Shown here in pieces: positions 39,436 to 46,193 of a stretch of 46,193 nucleotides of DNA. Position 1 is the stretch's first letter. Each line of letters starts with the position of its first letter. The notes beneath the pieces were generated by a model. The model saw nothing but the letters and a program-made list of their open reading frames with translations, was not told where the DNA came from and did not search any database. The stretch spans positions 1 through 46,193 of the forward strand of contig JAAYEC010000008.1 in NCBI GenBank assembly GCA_012728915.1, read 5' to 3'. A program made the translations under genes and the position numbers. The stretch comes from Deltaproteobacteria bacterium (GTDB lineage: Bacteria; Desulfobacterota; Syntrophia; Syntrophales; UBA2192).

Positions 39436-40488
39436 TCAGACGACCAGGATTTTCCCCCGGGGCTCCGCCACGACCTCGCCCACCACGGCCGCATCGGCGA
39501 TGCCGGCCTCGCGCATGTTCTTCACGAGCGTTTCCGCGTCGCCTGCAGGCAGGGCAACCAGCAGCCCCCCGGACGTCTGGGGGTCGAAGAGGATCTCCAG
39601 GAGCCACTCCGGGCAGGATGGCCGGACGTCGATCAGGGGCATCCGGAAGTCCTTGTTCCGATAGAGCCCCCCGGGTACGTACCCGCTTTCCACGAGCTCC
39701 CGCACGCCGTCGAAATACGGGACGGCCGAGGCCTGGATCTTCAACCCCGCATCGCTTCCCTCGATCATCTCGCAGGCGTGCCCCAGCAGGCCGAACCCCG
39801 TCACATCGGTGCAGGCGTGGATCTCGGGCATCTGCGTCATCAGCTCGGCGGCCTTCCGGTTGAGCGTGATCATGGCCCGGACGGCCCTGTCTGCGAGGGC
39901 CGGGTCGGCCTCTTCCCCTTTCAGGGCGGTGCTGACGATCCCCGTGCCGAGGGCTTTCGTCAGGACGAGCCTGTCGCCGACGCGGCAGCCGCGGTTGCGA
40001 AGGACCCGGCCGGGGTGGATGACCCCCGTGACGGAGAGACCGTATTTCGGCTCGTCGTCCTCCACGCTGTGACCGCCCACGAGGGTGACATCCGCCTCGT
40101 GCATCTTGTCCAGCCCGCCCTGCAGGATGCGGTTCAGCACCTCCATGGGGAGCTTCTTCGGGGGAAAACAGATGATGTTCATTGCCGTGACGGGCCGGCC
40201 GCCCATGGCGTAGACGTCCGACAGGGCGTTGGCGGCCGCGATCTGCCCGAAGAGATAGGGGTCGTCCACGACGGGCGTGAAGAAGTCCAGCGTCAGGATG
40301 ATCGCCAGATCGTCCCTCAGGCGGTAGACCCCTGCGTCCTCGAACCCCTCGATCCCCGCGATCAGGTTCGGGTCGGGTCTCACGGTCAGCCCTTTCAGCG
40401 CTCGGTTCAGGTCCTCCGGACCGATCTTGCAGGCTCAGCCGGCCCCGTGGACCATCTCGGTGAGCCGGATTTTCTTTTCCTCCGTCAC
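39436..40488 (-). CDS. selD: Selenophosphate synthase, selenocysteine-containing
   Basis: 350 aa read through one in-frame UGA (40437-40435). Start GTG 40488 has AAAGGAG 6 nt upstream. The N-terminus gives RLTEMVHGAG, Sec18, ACKIGPEDL, matching the SelD active-site motif with Sec in place of Cys and Lys21 retained. DFFTPVVDDPYLFGQIAAAN, SDVYAMGG and TDVTGFGLLGHA are family blocks. It makes selenophosphate from selenide and ATP. Start overlaps the stop of the upstream kinase-like gene by 4 nt. Automatic gene finders will truncate it at 40383. Confidence 0.94.
40410..40437 (-). promoter_or_regulatory. UGA selenocysteine codon and bacterial SECIS-like hairpin in selD
   Basis: On the mRNA, UGA is followed 12 nt later by GGUCC-GGA-GGACC (40422-40410), a perfect 5-bp stem with a short G-containing loop at the distance expected for SelB-dependent recoding. 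Confidence 0.8.
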
Positions 40489-41390
40489 GGTGCGCTCCTT
40501 TCGATTTTCCGGTCCACTGCCTGCCGGGCCCACTTGTCCAGGTGGTCGGCGAATACCCGGGGCAGGGTCTCGATAACCTGCCAGATCCGCGTGGCCGGCG
40601 TGGCCCCGGCGTAAAGACCGGCCGTCCGGTTGGCCCGGACGGCGATGCGGGCCGCCGTGACCGCGTCAAACCCCGCGCTCACCAGGGCCCCGACCATGCC
40701 GCTGATCGTGTCCCCGGTCCCGCCGATGGCCTCGAGGGCGGGGATGTTTGGTTCCGCCAGCCGCTCGACGATCCGGCCGTCCTGCGCGATGTGATCCGTT
40801 GAGCCTTTCACCACTAGCGTCCGGGCGGCGCTGCCGTGTGCGTAAGCGGCGGCGACCAGTTCCGGGATCCGCGAGCTGTCCGATTCGAAGAGGTGGCGGC
40901 TCACGTAGGCGGGGTGGGTCGCCTGCGGGTCCGCCAGGAAAGCGAGCTCCGAGAGATCGGGCGTGAAGAGATCGAACTCGCGGGCGATCCCGGCCGCCTT
41001 GGCCGCGTACATGGCCGCGGCATCGGCAATCATGAAGGGCCGCTTCTTCGCCTTCGAGGCCGACTCGCTCACCTTTCTCATGAGGCCCATGACGGGGAGC
41101 ATGTAGTGGAGCACGACGACCTGCGGGGCGATCCGCGGCAGGTTCCCGATCAGGTGCTCGTAAAGCAGACGGCTTCCCTTGCCGGAGCCGTCGTCGCCCA
41201 CGAGCAGGGTCCGCGGGGCAGGCTGGCGCAGGAAGGCGAGCGTCGCGCCGGCGGCGCTCACCAGCGCCGCCGTGCCCTGGGTGCAGGGGATTTCCGCCCC
41301 GCCGATGCGCAGCGTGTCCCCTTGAAGGATCGCCTCCCCTTCCGTCAACGGGAGGTCTTTTCGGGGTGCAGTGCCGCAGATCAACAGCAT
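40485..41390 (-). CDS. Ribokinase-fold kinase/NAD(P)HX-dehydratase-like protein of the selenium cluster
   Basis: 301 aa. The C-terminal anion-hole motif EAIGGTGDTISGMVGAL and upstream LVVKGSTDHIAQDGRI, DLFTPDLSELAFL resemble YjeF-C/NAD(P)HX dehydratases and ribokinase-like enzymes. The N-terminal 60 residues differ from ordinary dehydratases. It lies between the DUF3343 gene (4 nt upstream) and selD (4-nt overlap), so it is co-translated with SelD and probably serves selenium metabolism. The substrate is unknown. Confidence 0.78.
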   Translation of the reverse strand: MLLICGTAPRKDLPLTEGEAILQGDTLRIGGAEIPCTQGTAALVSAAGATLAFLRQPAPRTLLVGDDGSGKGSRLLYEHLIGNLPRIAPQVVVLHYMLPVMGLMRKVSESASKAKKRPFMIADAAAMYAAKAAGIAREFDLFTPDLSELAFLADPQATHPAYVSRHLFESDSSRIPELVAAAYAHGSAARTLVVKGSTDHIAQDGRIVERLAEPNIPALEAIGGTGDTISGMVGALVSAGFDAVTAARIAVRANRTAGLYAGATPATRIWQVIETLPRVFADHLDKWARQAVDRKIERSAP

Positions 41391-41394
41391 GGTG

Positions 41395-41928
41395 TCACCG
41401 CCCTCCGTTCTTCCAGATCTCGAGGGACTGCACGTAGGCCCTGTCCAGCATGAGCGAGCACAGGGTGTGCCCCATCTCCCGGGGCCGCGGCGCGCGGTCG
41501 AGCGGCTTGGCCAGCATCTCGGCGTGCAGGTAGGGGATGTCGGGGCAGCCGCCGCCCGAGATGTTCAGGACGACGCCCGAGACCTTGTCGAAGGTGAGCT
41601 TCATGTTGCCCGCCTTGACCATGACGGCCTCGCCGAAGTCCGTCACCTGGACGACCTGCAGCAGTTCCGTGCCGCCCCTCGTGGGCAGGATGTCGATGAA
41701 ATGAACCTGCCGGGAGCCGAGCATGCGCTCCACGGCGGGTTTTTCCACGAGATTGATCTCGAGCGCGAGGTCGCAGCCCCGTCGAAGCTCGGGCGGCGGC
41801 GCCACGAGGCGGTTTTCGATCCCTTCGGCCTTGAGCGCGCGCTCGCCGCTCAGGGCCCCTTCCACGCTCTCGAAGAGCACGAGACCGCCGCCTTCGAACC
41901 CGTTGTTCTTTTCCGATTTGAAAAACAT
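41395..41928 (-). CDS. DUF3343-containing protein of the selenium cluster
   Basis: 177 aa. The first part (GLVLFESVEGALSGERALKA, VAPPPELRRGCDLALEI) is DUF3343-like, as found beside YedE/YedF selenium genes. The second half (about 90-177: VQVTDFGEAVMVKAGNMKL, VLNISGGGCPDIPYLHA) is a further domain I cannot name; it has a GGGCPD cysteine. Cytosolic. ATG 41928 lacks an ideal ribosome site. It is followed 4 nt later by the kinase-like gene. Confidence 0.8.
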   Translation of the reverse strand: MFFKSEKNNGFEGGGLVLFESVEGALSGERALKAEGIENRLVAPPPELRRGCDLALEINLVEKPAVERMLGSRQVHFIDILPTRGGTELLQVVQVTDFGEAVMVKAGNMKLTFDKVSGVVLNISGGGCPDIPYLHAEMLAKPLDRAPRPREMGHTLCSLMLDRAYVQSLEIWKNGGR

Positions 41929-41997
41929 GAACGATGGTGTCCCTTCCGAAACGAGTCGGAGCCTCCCTCAGGAAGGCCCCGGTCCGCATCCCTTATA

Positions 41998-42210
41998 CTA
42001 CGTTGCGATTTCGATGACAATGTCCGGGCCCTCCTGGCGGAGCGAGGCCCACAACCTGCGCCGCTTCGCCAGGCGAAGCACGTTTTCCTTCGACACCTCG
42101 TTGTCGACGAGGACGTCCAGGTTCGTCGCGCCCGCCTCGATCGCCCTGTTCGTCAGCACGACGGGCTGCGGGCAGGAAAGGCCGCGGGCATCGATCCGAA
42201 TCGCACTCAT
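41998..42210 (-). CDS. TusA-family sulfurtransferase-like protein
   Basis: 70 aa from ATG 42210 (strong GGAGGAG); an ATG at 42246 overlapping the yedE stop by ATGA is also possible and would add 12 residues. IDARGLSCPQPVVLTNRAI contains the family CPxP cysteine. It would carry persulfide or selenide as a protein-bound chalcogen. Position between yedE and the DUF3343 gene implies a selenium role (YedF-like). Confidence 0.9.
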   Translation of the reverse strand: MSAIRIDARGLSCPQPVVLTNRAIEAGATNLDVLVDNEVSKENVLRLAKRRRLWASLRQEGPDIVIEIAT

Positions 42211-42242
42211 GGGCCGCTCCTCCTCCTTCACGGCGGACGGAC

Positions 42243-43322
42243 TCATCGCGGGGTCCTCTCGCGCATCGAAAATCCCACGGCCAGGCAGAACAGGAGGCCC
42301 ACGACAACGCCTGCCGGCCCGAAGGGGGCCACGCCGGCGGGCGAACTGGCCAGGGCGAAGTTGTGCGACACGCCGGCCCCGACGATCATCCCCAGGACGA
42401 AGATGCCGGCATCGAGGTCTCCCTCGCCGGAGAGGAACAGCTGCCGGCCGGGGCAGCCGCCGGCCAGTACGAAGGCCAGGCCCGCCAGGGCCATGCCCAG
42501 GAAGTTCCAGAGGTGATCCGTATGGGCGATCGGCTGGCCCGCAAAGCCGGGCCTGAACTGTCCCAGGACGAGGTTCATGGCCGTGGCGGCGACGAGCAGG
42601 CCCGCCACGCCGCTCATCAGGTGAACGTCCCTGAGGAGGATGACGTCCCGCAGGGCTCCCATGGTGCAGAAGCGGCTGCGCTGGGCGATCGCCCCGACGG
42701 CGAGGCCCGCCCCGAGGCTGACGAGCAGCGGGGCGTGCTGCGAGCCGGGCCCCGTCCTGCTGAAGAAGATGGGGCCGCCCTCGGCGAAGGTGACCTGGAA
42801 GACGAGAAGCAGGAGGAGCCCCGCCATGAAGGCCGGGAAGAGAATCCCCGCCGCGGCGTTTTGCGTCTGCGCCCGGCCGAGGCTATACCCCGACTTGAGG
42901 AAGAACACGCCGATCCCGATCCCCGCGGCCAGTCCCGCAAGGCCCGTGACGGCGTTCCCATCGCCGCCGGCAAGCCGCAGGAGCGCCCGCCAGGGGCAGC
43001 CGAGGAACACGAGGGCGCCGATCATGGCGAAGACGCCGAGGAAGAAGCGCACCAGCGGCGCAGAGCCGCCCCGGGGCCGGTACTCCTTCGCGATCAGGGC
43101 GGCGAGGAAGGCCCCGACTGTCAGCCCGATGATCTCCGGGCGGATGTACTGCACAGCCCCCGCCCGGTGCAGGCCGAGGGCGCCCGCGATGTCCCTCTCG
43201 AAGCAGGCGACACAGATCCCCATGTTCGGGGGGTTCCCGGAGTACTGCAGCAGCACCGCCGTCACGCCGATGGCGCAGCCGACGGCGACGATTCCCGCTC
43301 GGGCTGCAAACGGGTTGGCCAT
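42243..43322 (-). CDS. yedE: YedE-family putative selenium transporter
   Basis: 359 aa with about nine or ten membrane helices. The YeeE/YedE cysteine motifs are present: MGICVACFERDIAGALG, FLGCPWRAL, AQRSRFCTMGALRDV and AGGCPGRQLFL. ATG 43322 (GGGAG upstream) is chosen over the longer frame to 43385. Proteins of this group are proposed to import selenium in SelD-encoding genomes. It heads the cluster and is divergent from lysR. Confidence 0.92.
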   Translation of the reverse strand: MANPFAARAGIVAVGCAIGVTAVLLQYSGNPPNMGICVACFERDIAGALGLHRAGAVQYIRPEIIGLTVGAFLAALIAKEYRPRGGSAPLVRFFLGVFAMIGALVFLGCPWRALLRLAGGDGNAVTGLAGLAAGIGIGVFFLKSGYSLGRAQTQNAAAGILFPAFMAGLLLLLVFQVTFAEGGPIFFSRTGPGSQHAPLLVSLGAGLAVGAIAQRSRFCTMGALRDVILLRDVHLMSGVAGLLVAATAMNLVLGQFRPGFAGQPIAHTDHLWNFLGMALAGLAFVLAGGCPGRQLFLSGEGDLDAGIFVLGMIVGAGVSHNFALASSPAGVAPFGPAGVVVGLLFCLAVGFSMRERTPR

Positions 43323-43390
43323 GCAGGCTCTCCCTTCCGCCGCGGGTTGCGAGGCGACGCGGCACCGGGAGAATTCGTAGCGCACTTTTC

Positions 43391-43416
43391 TGAATAGTTC
43401 AAATTCATATTATTCA
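43391..43416. promoter_or_regulatory. Dyad in the yedE-lysR divergent spacer, candidate LysR site
   Basis: TGAATA and TATTCA, perfect 6-bp arms with a 14-nt AT-rich centre, lie between the two divergent starts in an otherwise GC-rich region. The position fits a LysR-type operator controlling both directions. Confidence 0.5.
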
Positions 43417-43461
43417 TAAAAGACCCTTGATTATCGAAAGAAGTCATGGTACGGGCAGGCC

Positions 43462-44388
43462 ATGCGGGCGGACATGAAAAATGTCAATCTGCTTCAACTC
43501 GAGGCCCTGGTGCGCCTCGTGGAGGAGCGCAGCTTCAGCCGGGCGGCCAAGAGGATGTTCCTCACCCAGCCGTCGCTCACCAAGCATATCCGCAACCTCG
43601 AGGACGTCCTGGGATCGAAGCTTGTTCATCGGGGCAGCCGGACCCTCACGCTCACCCCGGAGGGCCGCGTGATCTGCGATTACGCGCGGCGGATTCTGAA
43701 ACTCCGCGAGGAGGCCGGGGACCGGGTGATGCGCCTGCGCGAAACCGAAGCAGGGGATCTTCTCATCGCGGCCAGCACGATCCCGGCCACGTACATCCTG
43801 CCCCGCGCCATCGGCGGGTTCCGGGAGCGGTATCCCGGGGTCCGGGTGACGATCCGGACGGCCGACAGCAGCGCGGTGGTCGAGATGATCCTCGAAAACG
43901 AGGCCGAGATCGGCTTCATCGGGAAAATGCCCCCGGCCGGGAAACTCGTGTCCGAGGCCCTCTGGAAGGACCGGCTCACGCTGGCCGTCCCCGCGGCGCA
44001 CCCCTGGGCAAAGCGGAAGGTCGTCCGTTTCCGGGAGATCGGGAAGCAGCCTTTTGTGATCCGCGAGAAAGGATCGGGCACCCGGGAGGCCGTCGAGGGC
44101 TGCCTGCGGGGGGCGGGCAGCCCCGGCCCGGTGGACCTCAACGTCGTGGCGGAGCTGGGCAGTTCCGAGGCGGTCAAGGAAGCGATCCTGGCGGGGCTGG
44201 GCGTCTCGGTGATCTCGGCCCACGCCATCCGGCGGGAGCTCGAGTCGGGCCTTCTGGCGGCCGTCTCCATCGGGGATTGCCGGATGGAGCGCGCTTTTCA
44301 TTTGATTTATCGGCGGCAATTCGATTTAATGGCGCACCATAGACTCTTCCTCGACTACATCCGGGAATATCGGCCGGAGAGCCCGTGA
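43462..44388 (+). CDS. Selenium metabolism-associated LysR-family regulator
   Basis: 308 aa. N-terminal winged helix LLQLEALVRLVEERSFSRAA, FLTQPSLTKHIRNLE, then the two-lobed effector domain (GDLLIAASTIPATYILPRAI, GLGVSVISAHAIRREL). Divergent from yedE, as for the LysR group linked to SelD/YedE clusters. ATG 43474 is an alternative start. It should control the cluster in response to a selenium compound; that ligand is inferred. Confidence 0.9.
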   Translation: MRADMKNVNLLQLEALVRLVEERSFSRAAKRMFLTQPSLTKHIRNLEDVLGSKLVHRGSRTLTLTPEGRVICDYARRILKLREEAGDRVMRLRETEAGDLLIAASTIPATYILPRAIGGFRERYPGVRVTIRTADSSAVVEMILENEAEIGFIGKMPPAGKLVSEALWKDRLTLAVPAAHPWAKRKVVRFREIGKQPFVIREKGSGTREAVEGCLRGAGSPGPVDLNVVAELGSSEAVKEAILAGLGVSVISAHAIRRELESGLLAAVSIGDCRMERAFHLIYRRQFDLMAHHRLFLDYIREYRPESP

Positions 44389-44583
44389 GGGAGGACCGCA
44401 GCAGGAGGCGCATCTTCACATTGCAGCGCGCGTGTCGAGTATTGGCTCATGAAGATCGATCTTCCAGCCACGCCGAGCTTCCGCTCTTCATAACTTCCTG
44501 GCTTCGCAATCGGCGGCGAGGGCTTTGCATTTGACCGATGATGAAAGAGTCCCGGATTCGCTAGAGAGGCCCGAAGGCAACCC

Positions 44584-45972
44584 ATGATCCGCTACTACAG
44601 CACCAATCGCCGCCTCGCGGGGGTGGACGGCATCACGCCGTTCAAGGGGCAGGTCTCCTTCCGCGATGCCCTGATCCAGGGGCAGGCGCCCGACGAGGGG
44701 CTCTTCATGCCGGAGCCCATTCCGGCGCTTTCCATCGGCGAGGTCCTCGCGCTCAAGGGGGCCCCATACGCGGAGACGGCCCTTCTTGTGGCCGAGGCGT
44801 TTCTAAAAGACGAGCTGCCCCGGGAAGCGCTCAGGGAGATCGTCGAGGATTCCTACAACTTCGACGTTCCCCTGGAGCGGGTCAGCGGCCGCCTGTATAT
44901 CATGCGGCTCGACCGGGGCCCCACCGCCTCCTTCAAGGATTTCGCCGCCCGGATGATGGCGCGGCTCATGAGCCGGATGCGCGACCGGGGCAAACGGCTC
45001 AACGTGCTCGTGGCCACCTCGGGAGACACGGGCAGCGCCGTCGGCGAGGCCTTCAAGGGCGTGGAGGGAATCGGCGTAACCATCCTCTACCCGCGCGGCG
45101 AAGTGAGCGGGATGCAGAAAAAGCAGCTCGACACGATCGGCGGCAACGTCCTGGCGCTATCCGTGGACGGCAAGTTCGACGACTGCCAGGATCTCGTCAA
45201 GCAGGCCTTCTCCGATCCGGGCCTTGCGCACCTCAACCTGACTTCCGCCAACTCGATCAACTTCGGCCGGATCCTGCCGCAGAGCGTCTACTACGTCTAC
45301 GCCTATGGCCGGCTGGCCGAACCGGGCGAGGAGATCGTCTTCTCCGTTCCCTCGGGGAATTTCGGCAACGCCCTGGGCTGCGAGTACGCACGGCGCATGG
45401 GCCTACCCGTGCGGATGCTCGTCATGCCCACCAACGAGAACGACGAGTTCCCCGACTACCTCCGAACGGGAGTCTACGAGAAGGTCTCGCCGTCGAGGGC
45501 CTGTCTCTCCAACGCCATGAACGTGGGCCACCCGAGCAACTTGGCCCGGTTCTTCGAGCTCTACGGGGGCACGGTGGACCGCACGGGGCTCGTGCACGCC
45601 TATCCCGACATCCGGGAGATTCGGAAACGCATCTTCTCCGTGAGCGTCTCCGACGAGGAGACGAAGAAGACGATCCGGCGCGTCTACGAGCAGCACCGCG
45701 TCCTGCTTGAGCCCCACGGCGCCGTGGGCTGGAGGGGCCTGGAGCTCTACCTGGAGTCCTGCCGCGGTCCCGTCGCCTGGCCATGCGTGAGCCTCGAGAC
45801 GGCGCACCCGGCCAAGTTCCCCGACGAGATCGTCGGGCTGCTGGGGATCACCCCCGAGGTGCCGCAGAGCATGAGGGACCTGGAGAAACGGACGGGGGAG
45901 CCCGTGGAGCTTCCCGCCGACTACGGCCGTCTGCGCGCCTTCCTGCTGGATACCCTGAAAGGGACGGACTGA
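44584..45972 (+). CDS. thrC: Threonine synthase
   Basis: 462 aa PLP enzyme that converts O-phosphohomoserine to threonine. MIRYYSTNRRLAGVDGITPF, PLP lysine in DRGPTASFKDFAAR, VATSGDTGSAVGEAF, GMQKKQLDTIGGN, LTSANSINFGRILPQ and VPSGNFGNALG are all canonical, and the length matches the bacterial long form. It is transcribed alone. The 195-nt leader 44389-44583 shows no recognised riboswitch or attenuator. A hairpin lies at 45983. Confidence 0.96.
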   Translation: MIRYYSTNRRLAGVDGITPFKGQVSFRDALIQGQAPDEGLFMPEPIPALSIGEVLALKGAPYAETALLVAEAFLKDELPREALREIVEDSYNFDVPLERVSGRLYIMRLDRGPTASFKDFAARMMARLMSRMRDRGKRLNVLVATSGDTGSAVGEAFKGVEGIGVTILYPRGEVSGMQKKQLDTIGGNVLALSVDGKFDDCQDLVKQAFSDPGLAHLNLTSANSINFGRILPQSVYYVYAYGRLAEPGEEIVFSVPSGNFGNALGCEYARRMGLPVRMLVMPTNENDEFPDYLRTGVYEKVSPSRACLSNAMNVGHPSNLARFFELYGGTVDRTGLVHAYPDIREIRKRIFSVSVSDEETKKTIRRVYEQHRVLLEPHGAVGWRGLELYLESCRGPVAWPCVSLETAHPAKFPDEIVGLLGITPEVPQSMRDLEKRTGEPVELPADYGRLRAFLLDTLKGTD

Positions 45973-45982
45973 GCCGCCGCGT

Positions 45983-46011
45983 GCGCCGGGACGGGGAAAT
46001 CCCCCCGGCGC
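45983..46011 (+). terminator. Hairpin after thrC
   Basis: GCGCCGGG and CCCGGCGC (perfect 8 bp) with inner GGGG/CCCC. No T run follows, so it may be a pause or a Rho-assisted end rather than an intrinsic terminator. Confidence 0.55.
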
Positions 46012-46072
46012 CGACATCGGCGTGAGCCTCACCCGGGATGAGGCCGACCCCGCGATGCCGGCACCCCCTAGC

Positions 46073-46193
46073 AGGGTGTTGAAAATCTGACTTCTTTTTC
46101 TCGTTTGTCCTTTATTATCGGGTCAAACGAGTGTGCGGATGGCTTAAACTGTGTTTTTTGCTCTTTCACATGGCTGATTCATAGGGCCTCAGC
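46073..46193. mobile_element. Probable end of an insertion sequence running off the window
   Basis: Composition changes to AT-richer DNA at CTAGCAGGGTGTTGAAAA. The string GGGTGTTGAAAA resembles terminal inverted repeats of insertion sequences. An 8-bp dyad CTCGTTTG/CAAACGAG (46100-46107 and 46124-46131) follows. No gene is visible before the window ends, so family and orientation are open. Confidence 0.4.

Noticed and set aside
44389-44583. Riboswitch or attenuator in the thrC leader
   Set aside because: No threonine/isoleucine-rich leader peptide, no terminator/antiterminator pair and no known riboswitch core seen.

Overview
The window is about 64-66 % GC bacterial chromosome. It suggests a Gram-negative, probably anaerobic deltaproteobacterium (Desulfobacterota), possibly near the Syntrophales. 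The reasons are a full Mla outer-membrane lipid system, a selenocysteine-containing SelD with a selenium gene cluster, many PAS-domain regulators, DUF169, FmdB-type zinc ribbons, PA2779-type proteins and small conserved genes I associate with that group. The taxonomic guess is inference; the window has no rRNA.

Layout. 1-4.4 kb: an AT-richer gene end at the left edge, a small minus-strand gene, a zinc alcohol dehydrogenase, an ECF-sigma/DUF3619-like/DUF3106 unit and threonine aldolase. 4.4-15 kb: a PAS-LuxR regulator, a long gene-free stretch, an SPFH/zinc-ribbon pair, a GDSL hydrolase, a PA2779/C39-peptidase/TPR unit, a very small membrane-protein gene with its own promoter and terminator, a ferritin-like protein, a methyltransferase-sorbosone dehydrogenase fusion and an orphan flagellar-rod-like gene. 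15-24.5 kb: a LytR_C lipoprotein, an MFS exporter, an MBL hydrolase, the mlaE-F-D-C-A operon (MlaF carries a degenerate GGDEF-like tail), a deleted group II intron and tRNA-Thr(CGU) on the minus strand with a clear promoter and terminator. 24.6-29 kb: alanine racemase with a large unknown C-terminal domain, then two diverged D-Ala-D-Ala-ligase paralogues. 29-36.5 kb: a MarR/DUF169/thioesterase unit, an HExxH protein, FmdB, a hybrid histidine kinase, an alpha/beta hydrolase and an MFS transporter. 36.5-46 kb: an ATPase-MnmA fusion, two DUF4124 proteins, a selenium cluster (selD, sugar-kinase-like, DUF3343, tusA-like, yedE, divergent lysR), threonine synthase and an apparent insertion-sequence end.

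How the genes work together. MlaEFDCA would move phospholipid between outer and inner membrane. Alr and the Ddl pair would supply D-Ala and the terminal dipeptide (or a variant of it) for peptidoglycan. YedE, the TusA-like protein and SelD form a plausible path from selenium uptake to selenophosphate, feeding selenocysteine insertion, including into SelD itself.

The least expected features are: (1) short tandem arrays of 7- or 8-nt purine-rich units, most of which start at or within a few bases of a stop codon, at several separate loci; (2) a Ddl paralogue with Phe in place of the usual omega-loop Tyr, next to an extended alanine racemase; (3) a degenerate GGDEF domain on MlaF; and (4) SelD read through an in-frame UGA followed by a hairpin.
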